From Rhabdophis nuchalis (Eukaryota > Chordata > Lepidosauria > Squamata > Natricidae), in NCBI GenBank assembly GCA_039707465.1, contig CM077643.1, positions 318,933,919 through 318,997,918 on the forward strand: DNA of 64,000 nucleotides. Reading direction: 5' to 3'. Both the position numbers and the translations under genes were made by a program. Within the stretch, counting starts at the first letter, position 1. Each line of letters starts with the position of its first letter. Below are positions 34,115 through 45,289 of this stretch, piece by piece. The notes below the pieces were generated by a model, which saw only the letters and a list, made by a program, of their open reading frames with translations, was not told the DNA's origin and ran no database searches.

Positions 34115-35245
34115 TTCTATTTATTTATTTATTTATTTATTTTATTCAAATTTATACCCCGCACCCTCTCCAAAAAAGGACCTAGGGCGGCACACAGGAA
34201 ATTTAAAAAACAATACAAATATAACAAAATATAAAAATTTAAAAAGCTATTATATCCATGCCCTGTGCTAAAATCGTATAAAATCCCCCCAAATTAAAAT
34301 CTATCTAAAACAGTCAAAACGGTAGGTTATGCTAGGCCGGCTTGTTGGAAAAGATGTGTTTTAAGACGCAGGCGGAAGAGGCGGAGGTCTGAGATGGTGC
34401 GTAATTCGGGGGGGGCAAGTCGTTCCAGAGGGTAGGGCCTGCCACAGAGAAGGCTCTTCCCCTGGGTTTCGCCAACCGGCATTGCCCGGCCGATGGCACC
34501 CTGAGAAGGCCCTCTCTGTGGGAGCGGATTGGTCGAAGGGATGTATGGAGCAGAAGACGGTCTCGCATATAACTAGGCCCTGAGCCATGGAGCGCTTTGA
34601 AGATGGTCTTCAGAACCTTGAAGCGCACCCGAAAGGCCACAGGCAGCCAGTGCAGCTCGCGCAGGAGAGGTGTTATGTGGGAGTGCCTAGAGGCTCCCAT
34701 AATCACCTGTGCGGCCGCATTCTGGACTAGCTGTAGCCTTCAAGTGCACCTCAAGGGAAGCCCCATGTAGAGAGCGTTACAGTAGTCAAGTCGGGATGTC
34801 ACGAGTGCCTGAGTGACTGTGCAGAGGGCAGCCCAGTCCAGTAAGGGGCGCAATTGGCGCATAAGAGGGGTCTTTAGGCCGACCTCTGCCCCCCTGCCAA
34901 CATACATTGCGACCGACCAGAGAGGTAGGAATGGAACCACCGCAATACGGTGCCTCCCAGCCCCCAACCCCCCAGTCGGTGCAACAGGATACCATGGTCG
35001 ATGGTATCAAAAGCCGCTGAGAGGTCTAATAGGACTAGGATAGAGGAACATCCTCTATTCCGCGCCCTCCAGAGATCATCCACCAACGCGACCAATGCCG
35101 TCTCGGTGCTGTGACCGGGTCGGAAGCCAGACTGGCACGGGTCTAGATAATCAATTTCCTCCAGGTGTCACGGAAACTGTTGGGCCACCACACTCTCTAC
35201 AACCTTTGCTAAAAAGTGAAGGTTGGAAACCGGACGGTAATTTTC
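34115..35245 (-). pseudogene. CR1/L2-like LINE, 5'-truncated, RT to 3' end
   Basis: On the minus strand the order is VSNLHFLAKVVESVVAQQF, CQSGFRPGHSTETALVAL, LVLLDLSAAFDTIDHGIL (RT palm with catalytic Asp), VLRWFHSYLSGRSQ, VTSRLDYCNALYMGLP, and HITPLLRELHWLPVAFRVRF near the C-terminus. Frameshifts and stops occur. The 3' UTR contains the conserved 'gccctaggtcc' block and ends in an (ATTT)/(AAAT)-type tail at 34115-34140. This is the longest LINE copy in the window; about 3 kb of 5' sequence is missing. Confidence 0.85.
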
Positions 35246-35295
35246 CAACAATGCTAAAGAAGTGAGTTCCCATGAAATCATAGTATAATGAAGAA

Positions 35296-35914
35296 CAGTG
35301 GTAGTCAACCTGGTCCCTACCGCCCACTTTCCCTACCGCATTCCAGCTTTCATGGTGGGCAGTAGAGGTTTTGTCCAATACTTTCCTTTTTTTTAAAATT
35401 TAATTGACTTCCCTACTTTATAAATCACCCTTACTATGGAACCGGTGGGCGGTTAGAAAATTTTACTACTAACAGAGATACAAAAGTGGGTGGTAGGAAA
35501 CAAAACATGAGAAAGAATTGATTAGAATTATGATTATAATGGGTAGGATTGTAATAGCAAGATTTTGGAAAATAGAGGTAAATATTAAAATAGAAGAATG
35601 GTTCTGTGAAATGTGGAAATTAGCCTTAAATGATAAAATGACGTGTGATATTAAATTCAGAGAGGGGGTTTATAAAAAAGATATCTTTTGGAAGACTTGG
35701 AAGCCATTTGTGGACTATGCACTTGGAACTTTGGATGCCTTGACGCCTGTACCTAGAGAACGTGGATTTTGGAGATCTTAAAGATAACAGAAGACACTTG
35801 AAACCAACTCTTCCTTTTGTTTTGTATAGCACTGGGTGAAATATTGTAAAATATTTAAAAAAAATAAAAATAAAAAAAAGTGGGTGGTAGGTATAAAAAG
35901 GTTGACTACCCCTG
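35296..35914. mobile_element. Non-autonomous hAT element, CAGTGGTAGTCAACC family, split by an L1 insertion
   Basis: Starts cagtggtagtcaacctggtc and ends ggttgactacccctg. The outer parts match the uninterrupted copy at 40916 nearly base for base. The expected 8-bp duplication is not clear (atgaagaa versus atctagag). Confidence 0.8.
35498..35875 (+). mobile_element. L1 3' end inserted within the hAT element
   Basis: Flanked by a 16-bp duplication aaaagtgggtggtagg (35482-35497 and 35876-35891) that belongs to the hAT host. The insert encodes IEEWFCEMWKLALNDKMTC and then DIFWKTWKPFVDYA, which I recognise as the L1 ORF2 C-terminus, then an A-rich tail. It is severely 5'-truncated, typical of target-primed reverse transcription. 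Confidence 0.87.
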
Positions 35915-36787
35915 ATCTAGAGGATGATATCATCCAAGCCTACATTTTATAAAATACAATTATATGAATAAACATTTTGGGAAGGGCCTGGGATAATTCA
36001 AGGGGCTTGCTTTTGTGCAAACTACCAATTTGAGATGCAACTTCGACAAAAAAAAAAAGGCATTGCAGAAGGGCAGGAGAGAGCGAGTGAGAAAGAGAGA
36101 TGCGATGGGGGGGAGGGAATCAAAATTATCAGGGATCTAAGGTAATGGTGTAACACTGATAACATCCAGAACTTTTAAATATAAAGCAAAAAGGAAATCT
36201 ATTTTTTTAAAGCATTCCATAGTGCAGTAAAAGTGACCGTTTTGACCTCAGTAGGCTAAATTTCAAGCTCCTCTATGATTTAGCAGAGGAAACTGCAGCA
36301 GGAAAAGCTTTCCCTTTCAGTTTGGAAGCAGGTGTTAATTCAGCTTCCAAGAAAAGTAGCATTCAGAATGAACGTTTGCAGTTATCTGCAAATATCTTGT
36401 ATATAGATTACAATTGCCTTATTCAGAAGTCCTCTTCATTGGCTGGATGAGTTCAAGAGGAAATAGGGCCAAACCATAATTTTGTCCTTGGTGCAGAGTG
36501 CACTGATTTGCACACACCTCTTCCAGTATCAACAACTTTAAGTCAAACATTTGTGGGAACACACTGTTTATATACACAACTATGCACAGAAGGGCTGGCC
36601 CAACATCTGGAAGCTTTGTAGTGCAGGGTTTGTATTTCCACAGAAACCTACTAAGGCTCCTGCCTGCACATATTCCTGTTGTCTGTGTAAATATAAGAGA
36701 GTTGGTCTGTATGGATTGTACCATGAGTAGGGGCCACACCGCCATATGCTCACTACTGCATACATATAAGGCTATTATAGAATATGG
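35915..36787. other. Intergenic sequence, nothing recognised
   Basis: A purine-rich patch (gagag...) lies near 36075-36120. The 139-codon minus-strand open frame at 36419-36838 has no recognisable motif and runs into the next hAT element. Confidence 0.4.
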
Positions 36788-37160
36788 CCGTGATGGCGAA
36801 CCTATGGCATGGGTGCCACAGGTGGCACGTAGAACCATTTCTTAGGGCACGCGATGCGTTGCCCTGTCAGCTCCAGCGTGCATGTATGTGCTGGCCAGCT
36901 GATTTAGGCCTTCTTTTGAGGCCATTTTTCACCCTCTGGAGGCTTCAGGGAAGCTCTTGAAGCCTCTGGAGGTGGAGGTGGAGGCTGTTTTCACCCGCCC
37001 CAGGCTCCTAGAATGCCTCTGGAGCTTATGGAGGGCGAAAAAAGTGCACCAAAAGCAGGGAGTCGCGCACTTGACATTATGGGTGTGGCACGCCCATGCA
37101 CAACGCCCCTGCGCTCCCCCCGCTTTTGGCACGTGAGCCTAAAAAGGTTAGCCATCACTG
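36788..37160. mobile_element. Non-autonomous hAT element, CAGTGATGGCGAA family
   Basis: Starts ccgtgatggcgaacctatgg and ends aaggttagccatcactg. The exact 8-bp duplication gaatatgg lies at 36780-36787 and 37161-37168. Confidence 0.9.
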
Positions 37161-37217
37161 GAATATGGATTCTTATAGATATTGTAGCACTTCATTCTTG
37201 AATCCAATCCTGTAGAA

Positions 37218-37405
37218 CAGCGACCTTCAATCATTTGGACACCAGGGACTGGTTTGGTGGAGATAATTTTTTCCATGGACCAGAAGGGGTGTGGTTTTGT
37301 GTGCTGCCTGCATCCTGCCGAAGGGGCTTCGCTTGTTTGTGTGGCCCTGTTTCTGACATGCCACAGCTTGGTGCCCATCCACGGAGCAGTGGTTGGGGAC
37401 CCCTG
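37218..37405. mobile_element. Non-autonomous hAT element, 'dispatcher of ggcaccagggac' type
   Basis: Starts cagcgaccttcaatcatttg and ends tggttggggacccctg, with 'accagggactggtttggtgg' after the left end. The 8-bp duplication ctgtagaa is exact (37210-37217 and 37406-37413). At 188 bp it is probably internally deleted. Confidence 0.88.
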
Positions 37406-37774
37406 CTGTAGAATAAAGAGCACAAATGATTTTTTTTTCTAGACAGAAGGAGAAAATATTTTGCTGAAAAAGAAGAACAGCTTTCCATCTCTAGAAGATT
37501 TCTGCCACCAGTGTAATATGGGTGCTAAATATTCACAGGAAGATAAGTCAAAACAAGAAGAAAACAACAAAATGCAGAGGGGCATAGCAATAATTTTCTA
37601 TCCAAAACTGGAATTGTCTGATAAAGCAAGATTTGGATTCATAATATATAAGGCTATCATCTCCGTTAAAAGCATGAGGCCCAGAACAATATTGCATTTA
37701 AATTATTTAGAGTCAGAAAATGGTTGAGGAAAATCAAGAGTTGAACTTTTCTGCCATCTTTCTGATATTTGTCT

Positions 37775-38195
37775 AAGGAGATAGTCATACATCCCTCCGG
37801 CCGATCCGCTCCCACAGAGAGGGCCTTCTCAGGGTGCCGTCGGCCGGGCAATGCCGACTGGCGACACCCAGGGGAAGAGCCTTCTCTGTGGCAGACCCTG
37901 CCCTTTGGAACAACCTACCCCCTGAATTGCGTACCATCTCGGACCTCCGCCTCTTCTGCCAGTGTCTAAAGACACATCTCTTTCAGCAAGCCGGCCTAGC
38001 CTAACCTCCCGTCGGGGCTGTTTTAGATAGTTTTAAACTGGGTATTTTAATTTGGATTTTAGCATAGGATTGTAATTTAATATGTTTTTATATTCTGTAT
38101 TTTATTATTTTGTATGTTTTTAAATTCCTGTGCGCCGCCCTGGGTCCTTCGGGGAGAAGGTCGGGATATAAATTTGATTAAAATAAAAAAAAAAT
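37775..38195 (+). mobile_element. CR1/L2-like LINE 3' end
   Basis: Contains the C-terminal coding end ('ctcccacagagagggccttc', 'ctcggacctccgcctcttc'), then the 3' UTR with 'gccgccctgggtccttcggg' and an A-rich tail. It is the same family as the minus-strand copy at 34115. Confidence 0.85.
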
Positions 38196-38529
38196 GGAAT
38201 TTGCAGTAGCCAAACTGGACCAGAAGCCAGATACAAATTAGTCCATGCAATCTGTAACATTAAGAATGTTTCTACCCACTTGAGCGGTTTGTCTTCAATT
38301 TCTTAATTCTAGGGAAAGTAAAAGCTGAAACCAAATATTGAAGTTCAGACCATGTTTCTGTAGAAGGACAGAAGTCCTGTTCTATCTCTGATTCATTTTC
38401 CTGGAGCCAACAAATAATGGTCCTTTAACCAGATAGATAAGAATTGACTATATAATTGAAGGGCATTATTTCAAAACATCTGTTAGCCTGTTCTCTGTTC
38501 AATTACCTGCTGGGTGGAAGAAAGGGAAT
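38196..38529. other. Intergenic sequence between two LINE 3' ends
   Basis: Unique-looking; nothing recognised. Confidence 0.4.
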
Positions 38530-38978
38530 ATGGCCTAGCTATATACAAGACCGCCTTCTGCCCCATACATCCCTTCGTCCGATCCACTCCCACAGAGAGG
38601 GTCTTCTCCGGGTACCGTCGGCCGGGCAATGCCGGTTGGCGACACCCAGGGGAAGGGCCTTCTCTGTGGCGGGCCCTCTGGAACGACCTACCCCCCGACC
38701 TTCGCACTACCTCAGACCTCCGCCTCTTCCGCCAACATCTTAAGACGTATCTATTCCAACAAGCCGGCTTAGCGTAGCCCCCCGTTTCTGACTCTATCTA
38801 TAAATTTTAATTTTCAGGGTTTTAAATGGGTTTTTAGCACGGGTTTTAATTTAATTTACTATGTTTTTAATAGTGTATATTGTCTTTTGTTATGGTTTTA
38901 ATAATGCCTGTGTGCCGCCCTGGGTCCTAACAAGGAGAAGGGCGGGGTATAAATTCGAAAAATAAAATAAAATAATAA
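38530..38978 (+). mobile_element. CR1/L2-like LINE 3' end
   Basis: Same family, same orientation and nearly the same 5' truncation zone as the copy at 37775. It carries 'accgccttctgccccataca', the C-terminal coding end, 'gccgccctgggtcctaacaa', and an AAATA-type tail. Confidence 0.87.
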
Positions 38979-39395
38979 AATATCAGCTTTGAATGAATGT
39001 GATCATCCTTCCACATCTCATGCCTGCTGCAGGTAAGCACTTGTAGGCCAGTCATTTGGGGAAAGATAACTTGAGTAGTCATGGACCCACTTTCAAATTT
39101 TCTATTTTTTTTCCTGGTCCATGCACTGAGATGTAATATGTTGGTTTTCAGCATACATGATGATACAAGATATTCTGTGAGGGTAGTTTGGTTACATGTT
39201 TAGTATTTGTACTAGTGAAACATTCAATTTACATTAAAATTTTATATTGACTAGAATTTTCTATGAATACATACTGCATACATGTGCATGCATACGTGAA
39301 ATTTTGCACAGATACATATATATGTATATTTTTCATTAGTTAAATATCACAGCATTGTTAGATGACCTTGAAAAATATAAATAGGTCAGACCTAG
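38979..39395. other. Intergenic sequence, nothing recognised
   Basis: AT-rich; a short alternating purine-pyrimidine run 'acatatatatgtatat' lies near 39313-39328. Confidence 0.4.
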
Positions 39396-39404
39396 ATAGT
39401 GGGT

Positions 39405-39752
39405 AGAGGGACATGGTGGCTCAGTGGCTAAAATACTGAGCTTGTCGCTCAGAAAGGTCTGTAGTTCAGCGATTCGAATCTCTAGAGCTGCGTAATGGAG
39501 TGAGCTCCTGTTACTTGTCCCAGCTTCTGTCAACCTAGCAGTTCAAAAGCACATAAAAATGCAAGTAGAAAAATAGGAACCACCTTTGGTGAGAAGGTAA
39601 CAGTGTTCCTTGCGCCTTCTGCATTTAGTCATGCTGGCTACATGACCACAGAGATGTCTTTGGACACAGCTGGCTGTTTGGCTTTGAAATGGAAATGAGA
39701 GTTGGGAACGACTAACACATATGTGCGAGGGGAACCTTTACCTTCACCTTCC
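39405..39752 (+). mobile_element. tRNA-derived squamate SINE (MIR/CORE-like layout) with target duplication
   Basis: Box A 'tggctcagtggctaaaat' and box B 'gcgattcgaatctc' form a tRNA-like head. The body reads 'gtcatgctggctacatgacc' and the tail 'gaacctttaccttcacctt'. The 9-bp duplication atagtgggt flanks it (39396-39404 and 39753-39761). Confidence 0.85.
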
Positions 39753-40915
39753 ATAGTGGGTGGAAATTGAGATTTCAAGACTGAAACGTGGAAGGTGAAA
39801 AAACACCCCAAAAGAAGACAGTGGAAAACCCCTTCTGTATTATTGTGCCCCCCACCCTGAAACTCATCATGGAAAAATGTCATGTAGTAACAAGCGGACT
39901 TTATATTTACTATGTAAAAGAAACTCAGCATGCTGTGCCCAGAGAAGCTGCTAAGATGACTCCCGGTAGCCATAGGCATGAAAGTCATAGTCTCTCATGT
40001 TTTGTCATCTCACAACTGAATTCAATGCCATTGCAACTCTGAATATGGGGATTTGTGTCAAATGAATATCTCCACTAGTACTCTTATACAGCTCTCTTCT
40101 TCAAGGTACTAATGTTATCTACACAAGTACATGCAGTTTTAAGCAAGAGATATTTAAAAAAATCACAAATAAAGTGGAAAGATCTACCCTAGAGAATGTA
40201 TTTTGATATCTCTGGATTTAGGATTGGATGAGGTCAAGTACCAAACAGGTATTTCCACCAACTAGGAATCACATGGCTATCCTTTGCCAAAAGGCAGGGC
40301 CAAATTTCTGTACTCGCGCCTCATTCCTGCAACAGGCTCACTGCATTGTAGATCTGCATCTTCTATCTCTTCCCTGGATGTAATACGGATAGGCTCTGAG
40401 CTGATCCTGTGCAGCATATCATTGTCAGATCATCAGCTGTCGCAAATATAAGCTGTTTAGGGGGGCATTAAGTCCAGTTCCTTTCTCGAGCTGCTTGCTG
40501 GAGCCCTTTCGGATCAACTAATGGGGTTATGTAAATAAAAATCTGGCTGCTCAATCAGGCTAGGGAAATCAAAAGTCTGTTGAACGTCGCCTTCTGGTTC
40601 AGGCTCCACACAGTGTTTGTAACAGCCAGATCTGTTTAAGAGCATTACATATAGCTTTCTGGTAGAGTTTGCCACACAGGCCTGAAACAGCTTCTCTTAG
40701 TCTAATGAAAAAGTGAAAGCAGGGAATTTGGACTGTACTTAAGGGAACAATGTAGAAAGGCTTTTCTGTGCCCCAATGCAAGAAACTTAGGCAAAGAGGC
40801 ATAAATTGTTCCAAACCATTTTATTAAAGCATTGTTTGTGACTAAGCCAGAGTTAATTGGATTCACATAGGATGCTAAGTCATAAATCATGAATGACTAA
40901 TCATGATACCTAGAC
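39753..40915. other. Intergenic sequence, nothing recognised
   Basis: About 1.2 kb of mixed-composition DNA with no element ends or coding motifs. Confidence 0.4.
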
Positions 40916-41141
40916 AAGTGGTAGTCAACCTGATCCCTACCACCCACTAGTGGGCATTCCAGCTTTCATGGTGGGCGGTAGGGGTTTTGTCCGATACTGA
41001 AGCACTTTCCTTTTTTAAATTTAATTGGCTTCCCTACTTTATAAATCACTATTACTGTGGAACCGGTGGGCAGTTAGAAAATTTTACTACTAACAGAGAT
41101 ACAAAAGTGGGCGGTAGGTATAAAAAGGTTGACAACCCCTG
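40916..41141. mobile_element. Non-autonomous hAT element, CAGTGGTAGTCAACC family
   Basis: Starts aagtggtagtcaacctgatc and ends aggttgacaacccctg. The 8-bp duplication acctagac is exact (40908-40915 and 41142-41149). This uninterrupted 226-bp copy defines the family split by L1 at 35296. Confidence 0.9.
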
Positions 41142-41468
41142 ACCTAGACCATACAACCTGCCAATCCAAATCAAATAGAAGTATGACTTACTTCAATTCC
41201 TTGGAAAATAGGAGATGCGTTTGACCTTAGCTTTCCAGTTCTTTTTTACTCAGACTCCAAAGCATGAACAGCCATGCCTAACAAGGGTGGGGAAAGCTAC
41301 AGCAGTTAAATAGTAAAGCACCCTGATGGGGAAAGGAGAATATTGGATTGAGTGACTGCAAAGCTTGTCCCCAAATCAGAAGTATCATACTGTCATTAGT
41401 TGTTCCAATGATTCTAACTTGAAAGGTAGATTGATGTGAGCACTGAGGTAAATTCTTTGATTCTTAAT
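41142..41468. other. Intergenic sequence, nothing recognised
   Basis: Unique-looking DNA between a hAT element and a LINE tail. Confidence 0.4.
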
Positions 41469-41803
41469 TTTTTTATTTTTTTATTTTATTCAATGTGTAT
41501 CCCGCCCTTCTCCAAACGGACCCAGGGCGGCGCACAGGAAAATTAAAATAATATACAACAATACCAAAATACCAAAATACAAAAGTTTAAAAATCTATTA
41601 AATATGGAATCCTGCGCTAAAACCAATTAAAACCCCCCTTTTAAAAACTATCTATACTAGTCAACAGTGGAGGCTATGTAAGGCCAGTTTGATGAAACAA
41701 ATGTGTTTTTAAACACTGGCGGAAGAGGCGGAGGTCAGTAATGGTACGGAGTTCAGGGGGTAGGTTGTTCCACAGGGCAGGGCCTGCCACAGAGAAGGCC
41801 CTT
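41469..41803 (-). mobile_element. CR1/L2-like LINE 3' end, minus orientation
   Basis: Plus-strand order is T-rich tail, 'cccagggcggcgcacaggaa', then the complement of the coding end FSVAGPALWNNLPPELRTI and LFRQCLKTHLFHQTGL, both well preserved. The 5' truncation is at about 41803. Confidence 0.87.
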
Positions 41804-41982
41804 ATTATACAATCCAGTTCTTTGTAATATGACCCAGTCTCATTTCCTCGGTGGTTGTATTGATTGATTGACTGATTATGTGCCACCAAGAGAGTTTCAA
41901 CTCTAGCACCCGCATAGATATTCTCCATGACAATCTATCCCTAACCTGTTCCTTCCACTGTAACTTCATCTGTTCCACCATG
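41804..41982. other. Unassigned repeat-like segment
   Basis: 'gtgccaccaagagagtttca' followed by 'cgcatagatattctccatg' resembles a common squamate interspersed sequence that I cannot name with confidence. Confidence 0.3.
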
Positions 41983-42279
41983 TGTCAGCCCTGGAGGCCA
42001 TCTTTTTCTTTGGATCTTCAGGGCTTCCACACTTAGTGCTGTGGGAAACTGGGATTGCAGGGAGTTGCAGGGGCTATCTAGCCATGGTGCATTGATTGGG
42101 CCACGTGATGGACATGTGGGTGCAGGGGAAGGGACTTGGGCTTTTTTTGGAGTGGCAAAAACCCAGAATTCTCAGATTCGGGTTTCCCCAAATGTGCCAA
42201 TCTCTAATAAAATGGAACTTTGAGGAACTACTAGCCTTGGAGTCTTCTTGTGTTGGGGGTGTTACTTGGAACCCTGACA
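41983..42279 (+). mobile_element. Probable solo LTR
   Basis: The 297-bp unit starts TGTCAGCCCTGG and ends CCCTGACA, giving six-base inverted ends TGTCAG/CTGACA. It contains 'ctaataaaatgg', a possible poly(A) signal, about 70 bp before the right end. Flanking 5-mers ccatg and ttatg match at only 3 of 5, so the call is less certain than the LTR at 3143. Confidence 0.5.
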
Positions 42280-43059
42280 TTATGTTCTTTCCACATTATG
42301 TTTTCCCAGTCTGTATGTAAGCCTCTTATGAGGACAATGCGATGTTCTAGGTAATTTTACAGTGACTGCAAATTGCATCTGCCAGTTAAGAAAGCTTAGC
42401 AACTTATTTTATGATGGGAAAATCATATCAGGTTTACTTCATACTTTTATTTCAAACCCTAACAATAAGCTTTATTGTATTTACTAAAATCATTTATTAT
42501 AAACACTCCTTCTCTTTGGGATAAAACTGGCTTTTCTATCTTTTAATATTATTTCTGTTGATTTGATATACATAAAATGAAAAAAATGATTTGTGACATT
42601 TTTACACACACGCACATTATAAATAAAAATAAGAAAACAAAAACATAGCATGTTGCATATAAGACATCATTTGGCTTAGTTTTTAAACAAAACGATGGGT
42701 GTTCAGGGACATCCATGGATGGGAGGTCTACAACATCAAGAGATGGAAGCCCCACTGCTTTTGATGTGGGGCACACATGTGCTACATGTAAAAGGGGAGG
42801 TGCTGAATTGTTTCTATGCCCCAACTTGCCTTTAAAAAAAATATCTCCCTGACATCCCCTTGTGTATGTTCCTATTCTTGATGCCAAGAATAACAAAATC
42901 ATGACTACTTCAAAAGAAGCACAGTTTGAGAAATCAGCTTGTGTGAAACTTTGTTTGCACCATCCCTTCAAGACTATTTAGCTCGCCTATTAAGTAGAAT
43001 TCCATTCTGAAAAACAAAACTTGCTTCTATTTTTCCCCCCATCATAGCAAAGTCTACAG
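42280..43059. other. Intergenic sequence, nothing recognised
   Basis: The 140-codon minus-strand open frame at 42549-42971 has a low-complexity C-terminal half and no recognisable domain. Confidence 0.4.
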
Positions 43060-43426
43060 TAGTGATGATTAACCTTTTTGGCACTGAGTGCTGAAACTGG
43101 AGTGTGTGTGTGTGCCAGAGCACCGGAACCCAGAAGAGAGGCCCGCTGCTCTTCTGGGTTGTATTGCATGCAAGCATGCCAGCCAGCTGATCTGGTGCAC
43201 ATGCGCACTGGCCAGCTGGTCTTGGCTCAAAGACCAGCTGTCCGGCATGTATGCATGCGCCATAACCCAGAAGAGAATAACTGGCCAGTGCGCATGCATA
43301 CTGGACCAGCTGTCTGAAGCTCATGTGTAATGGAACCCAGAAGAGCAACTGGCAATGGCACATGTACCCACAGAGAGGGCGCTGTGTGCCACATCTGACA
43401 TGCATGCCAAAGGTTCACCATCATGG
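43060..43426. mobile_element. Non-autonomous hAT element, CAGTGATGGCGAA family
   Basis: Starts tagtgatgattaaccttttt and ends aaaggttcaccatcatgg. Flanks gtctacag and gtctagag match at 7 of 8. The interior repeats 'cagaagag' and 'gccagctg' blocks. Overlapping open frames of up to 175 codons here are incidental. Confidence 0.82.
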
Positions 43427-44638
43427 GTCTAGAGCTCTGTTTCCAAAGATCTAACCAAACTGAGCCAATTCTGGAGGGACGAGGGCAAGATCCGGCTGTT
43501 TCTGAAAACTGGGGACCTCCTATTTCATCGAGTTGTCTTCTCTTTTTTTTTCCTGCTGATACAGAATCTGTAGTTGCCTCATGAGCTCCCAAATGTCTCT
43601 CTCCCCCACCAGTTGTGGGCCTGAGAATCCATTTCAGCAGCTTTATGTACCCCAGTGGAACACAGCATGTTTCTTGTTTTCTCTTCCTGCACAGCTCTGT
43701 CAACAGATTGCAACAGAGCTTGACAAAGTAAACATTGCACTGAGACCAATCCATTTCTGGGAGGCAACTAAGTGAATTCTGCTATAGAAAGAAAATTAAG
43801 CAATGAGGGTAAGTGAGTATTATCTCTTCTTCTGTACTCTCAGGAAGAAAAACTCAGAAGTCTTTGTGTTTAGGAGCATACCATTGTACCAGGCCATTTT
43901 ATTTTTCACTCATTCCCTCTAAGAAGTTTATGCTCCAAACTGTTTTGTTTTCCTAATAATGCAGAACCATTCATGTCAGGAACAAAAGAAGAAAACGCCA
44001 GTGTTGTGCTCAGGAATCCAAAGAATTCACATCTGTGGCTGTAAAGAAATCTCTTACATCTCCTCCTTGTTTGTGGTGCATTATTACAGGAATCATGTGA
44101 TTTAATGAAAACATTTGCTGCCTCTGTCCGTCCACTGCTTTTGCTGAAAAGATGGGTAGCTTAGTTCAAGCTGACCGAACAGCTGAGAGGCGATCGCCAC
44201 ATATGATCAGAGCCAGGCATGCTTTGATTCAGGGCAAGGCACAATAGGATCATTGAAAAAGTTGTCCTTCTCAAAGGTCTTTTTGTCCACTCCCCCATAT
44301 GCCTGGGATGTCCACGCATGTAAAAATGCAAGGCAAGGAATGGCGGAGTGGGAAAGAAAATTAGTGAAAAGTCTCCTGAACAAAAATATGCCTTTCTTGG
44401 CAAACAGAGTGTAGGCTTTATTCAGGTTTACAGTATGAAGCTGCTTTTGTTGACTCGTTAGTGAACCTGTAGGCCTGTCCCACATTCAGAGGAATGTGCC
44501 AGTAAAACAAAACGAAAAACACTGAAAAGGCATTCTTGAAATAAAGCCCTGTGGGTGTTTTAAAATACAATTATCTAAAATATTGACAGCTTTGAGTTTC
44601 AAGAACATCAGCGTCAGCCGCAATTCAGTATCTGAATA
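43427..44638. other. Intergenic unique sequence
   Basis: No repeat was recognised. The 44080-44420 block is complex and unrepetitive, including 'gaggcgatcgcc', and is a weak candidate conserved element. Confidence 0.4.
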
Positions 44639-45004
44639 CACTGAGTCCTTCACTTCACGAGTTCTTGACTTATAACTTTGACCAGTTGCTAAACAAATGG
44701 TTATAACAGTACTGAAAAAGGGACTTATGACTGGTCCTCACGCTTATGACTATTGCAGTGTCCCTGTAGTTACCTGATCCAATGCTTGGCAACCGTCAAG
44801 TATTTCCGATGGTTGCAGCCTCCTGGGCTCATGTCGTTGCCATTTGCAGCATTCCCAGCTGGCTTCTAGCAAGCAAAGTCAACAAGGGAAGCTGAATTTG
44901 CTAAACAACAGGTCAAAAAAGACAGGCACAAGTCATTTAACAACCACTCTGCTTAGCAACAGAAATTCTGGTCCCAATTCTGGTCATAATTCGAGGACTA
45001 CCTC
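44639..45004. mobile_element. MITE of the GGTAGTCCTTGACTTA family, TA flanks
   Basis: Starts cactgagtccttcacttcac and ends aattcgaggactacctc. TA on both sides (44637-44638 and 45005-45006). The interior has 'gttgctaaac' and 'cttagcaacagaaattctgg' as in the other copies. Confidence 0.82.
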
Positions 45005-45289
45005 TACATTTTCTGGGTCTTTCATCTGTGTAGCAGCAACACAATATAAAGTTGTTAAAATGCAATTTATCCTGCTCCTATATTGCATCTGAGGATAAGG
45101 ACAGGATTTGTCCAAAGTTGTAGTAATTAGTGGATATGGCTGTGGGAATAGGGAAAATCCTACTTCTGATTCTGGAGACAGTTGGCGGTGTCATGATAGG
45201 CAGGCATTTCAAACCTGTCACAAATGCTGAAAGTGTCATTTTATTGGCACCCTTAGAACATTTCTTTTCTTGAGAGCACAGCCATCTAT

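Noticed and set aside
9960..39752. tRNA-like box A/box B sequences at 9960-10177, 25405-25608 and 39405-39752
   Set aside because: They are heads of tRNA-derived SINEs with body, tail and, in one case, target duplications; not functional tRNA genes.
41804..41982. Named family assignment for the 'gtgccaccaagagagtttca' segment
   Set aside because: It resembles a common squamate repeat but I cannot assign a family from memory.
43227..43754. 175-codon open frame on the minus strand, longest in the window
   Set aside because: About a third overlaps the hAT element at 43060-43426, the sequence has no domain or splice support, and competing frames of similar length exist on both strands.
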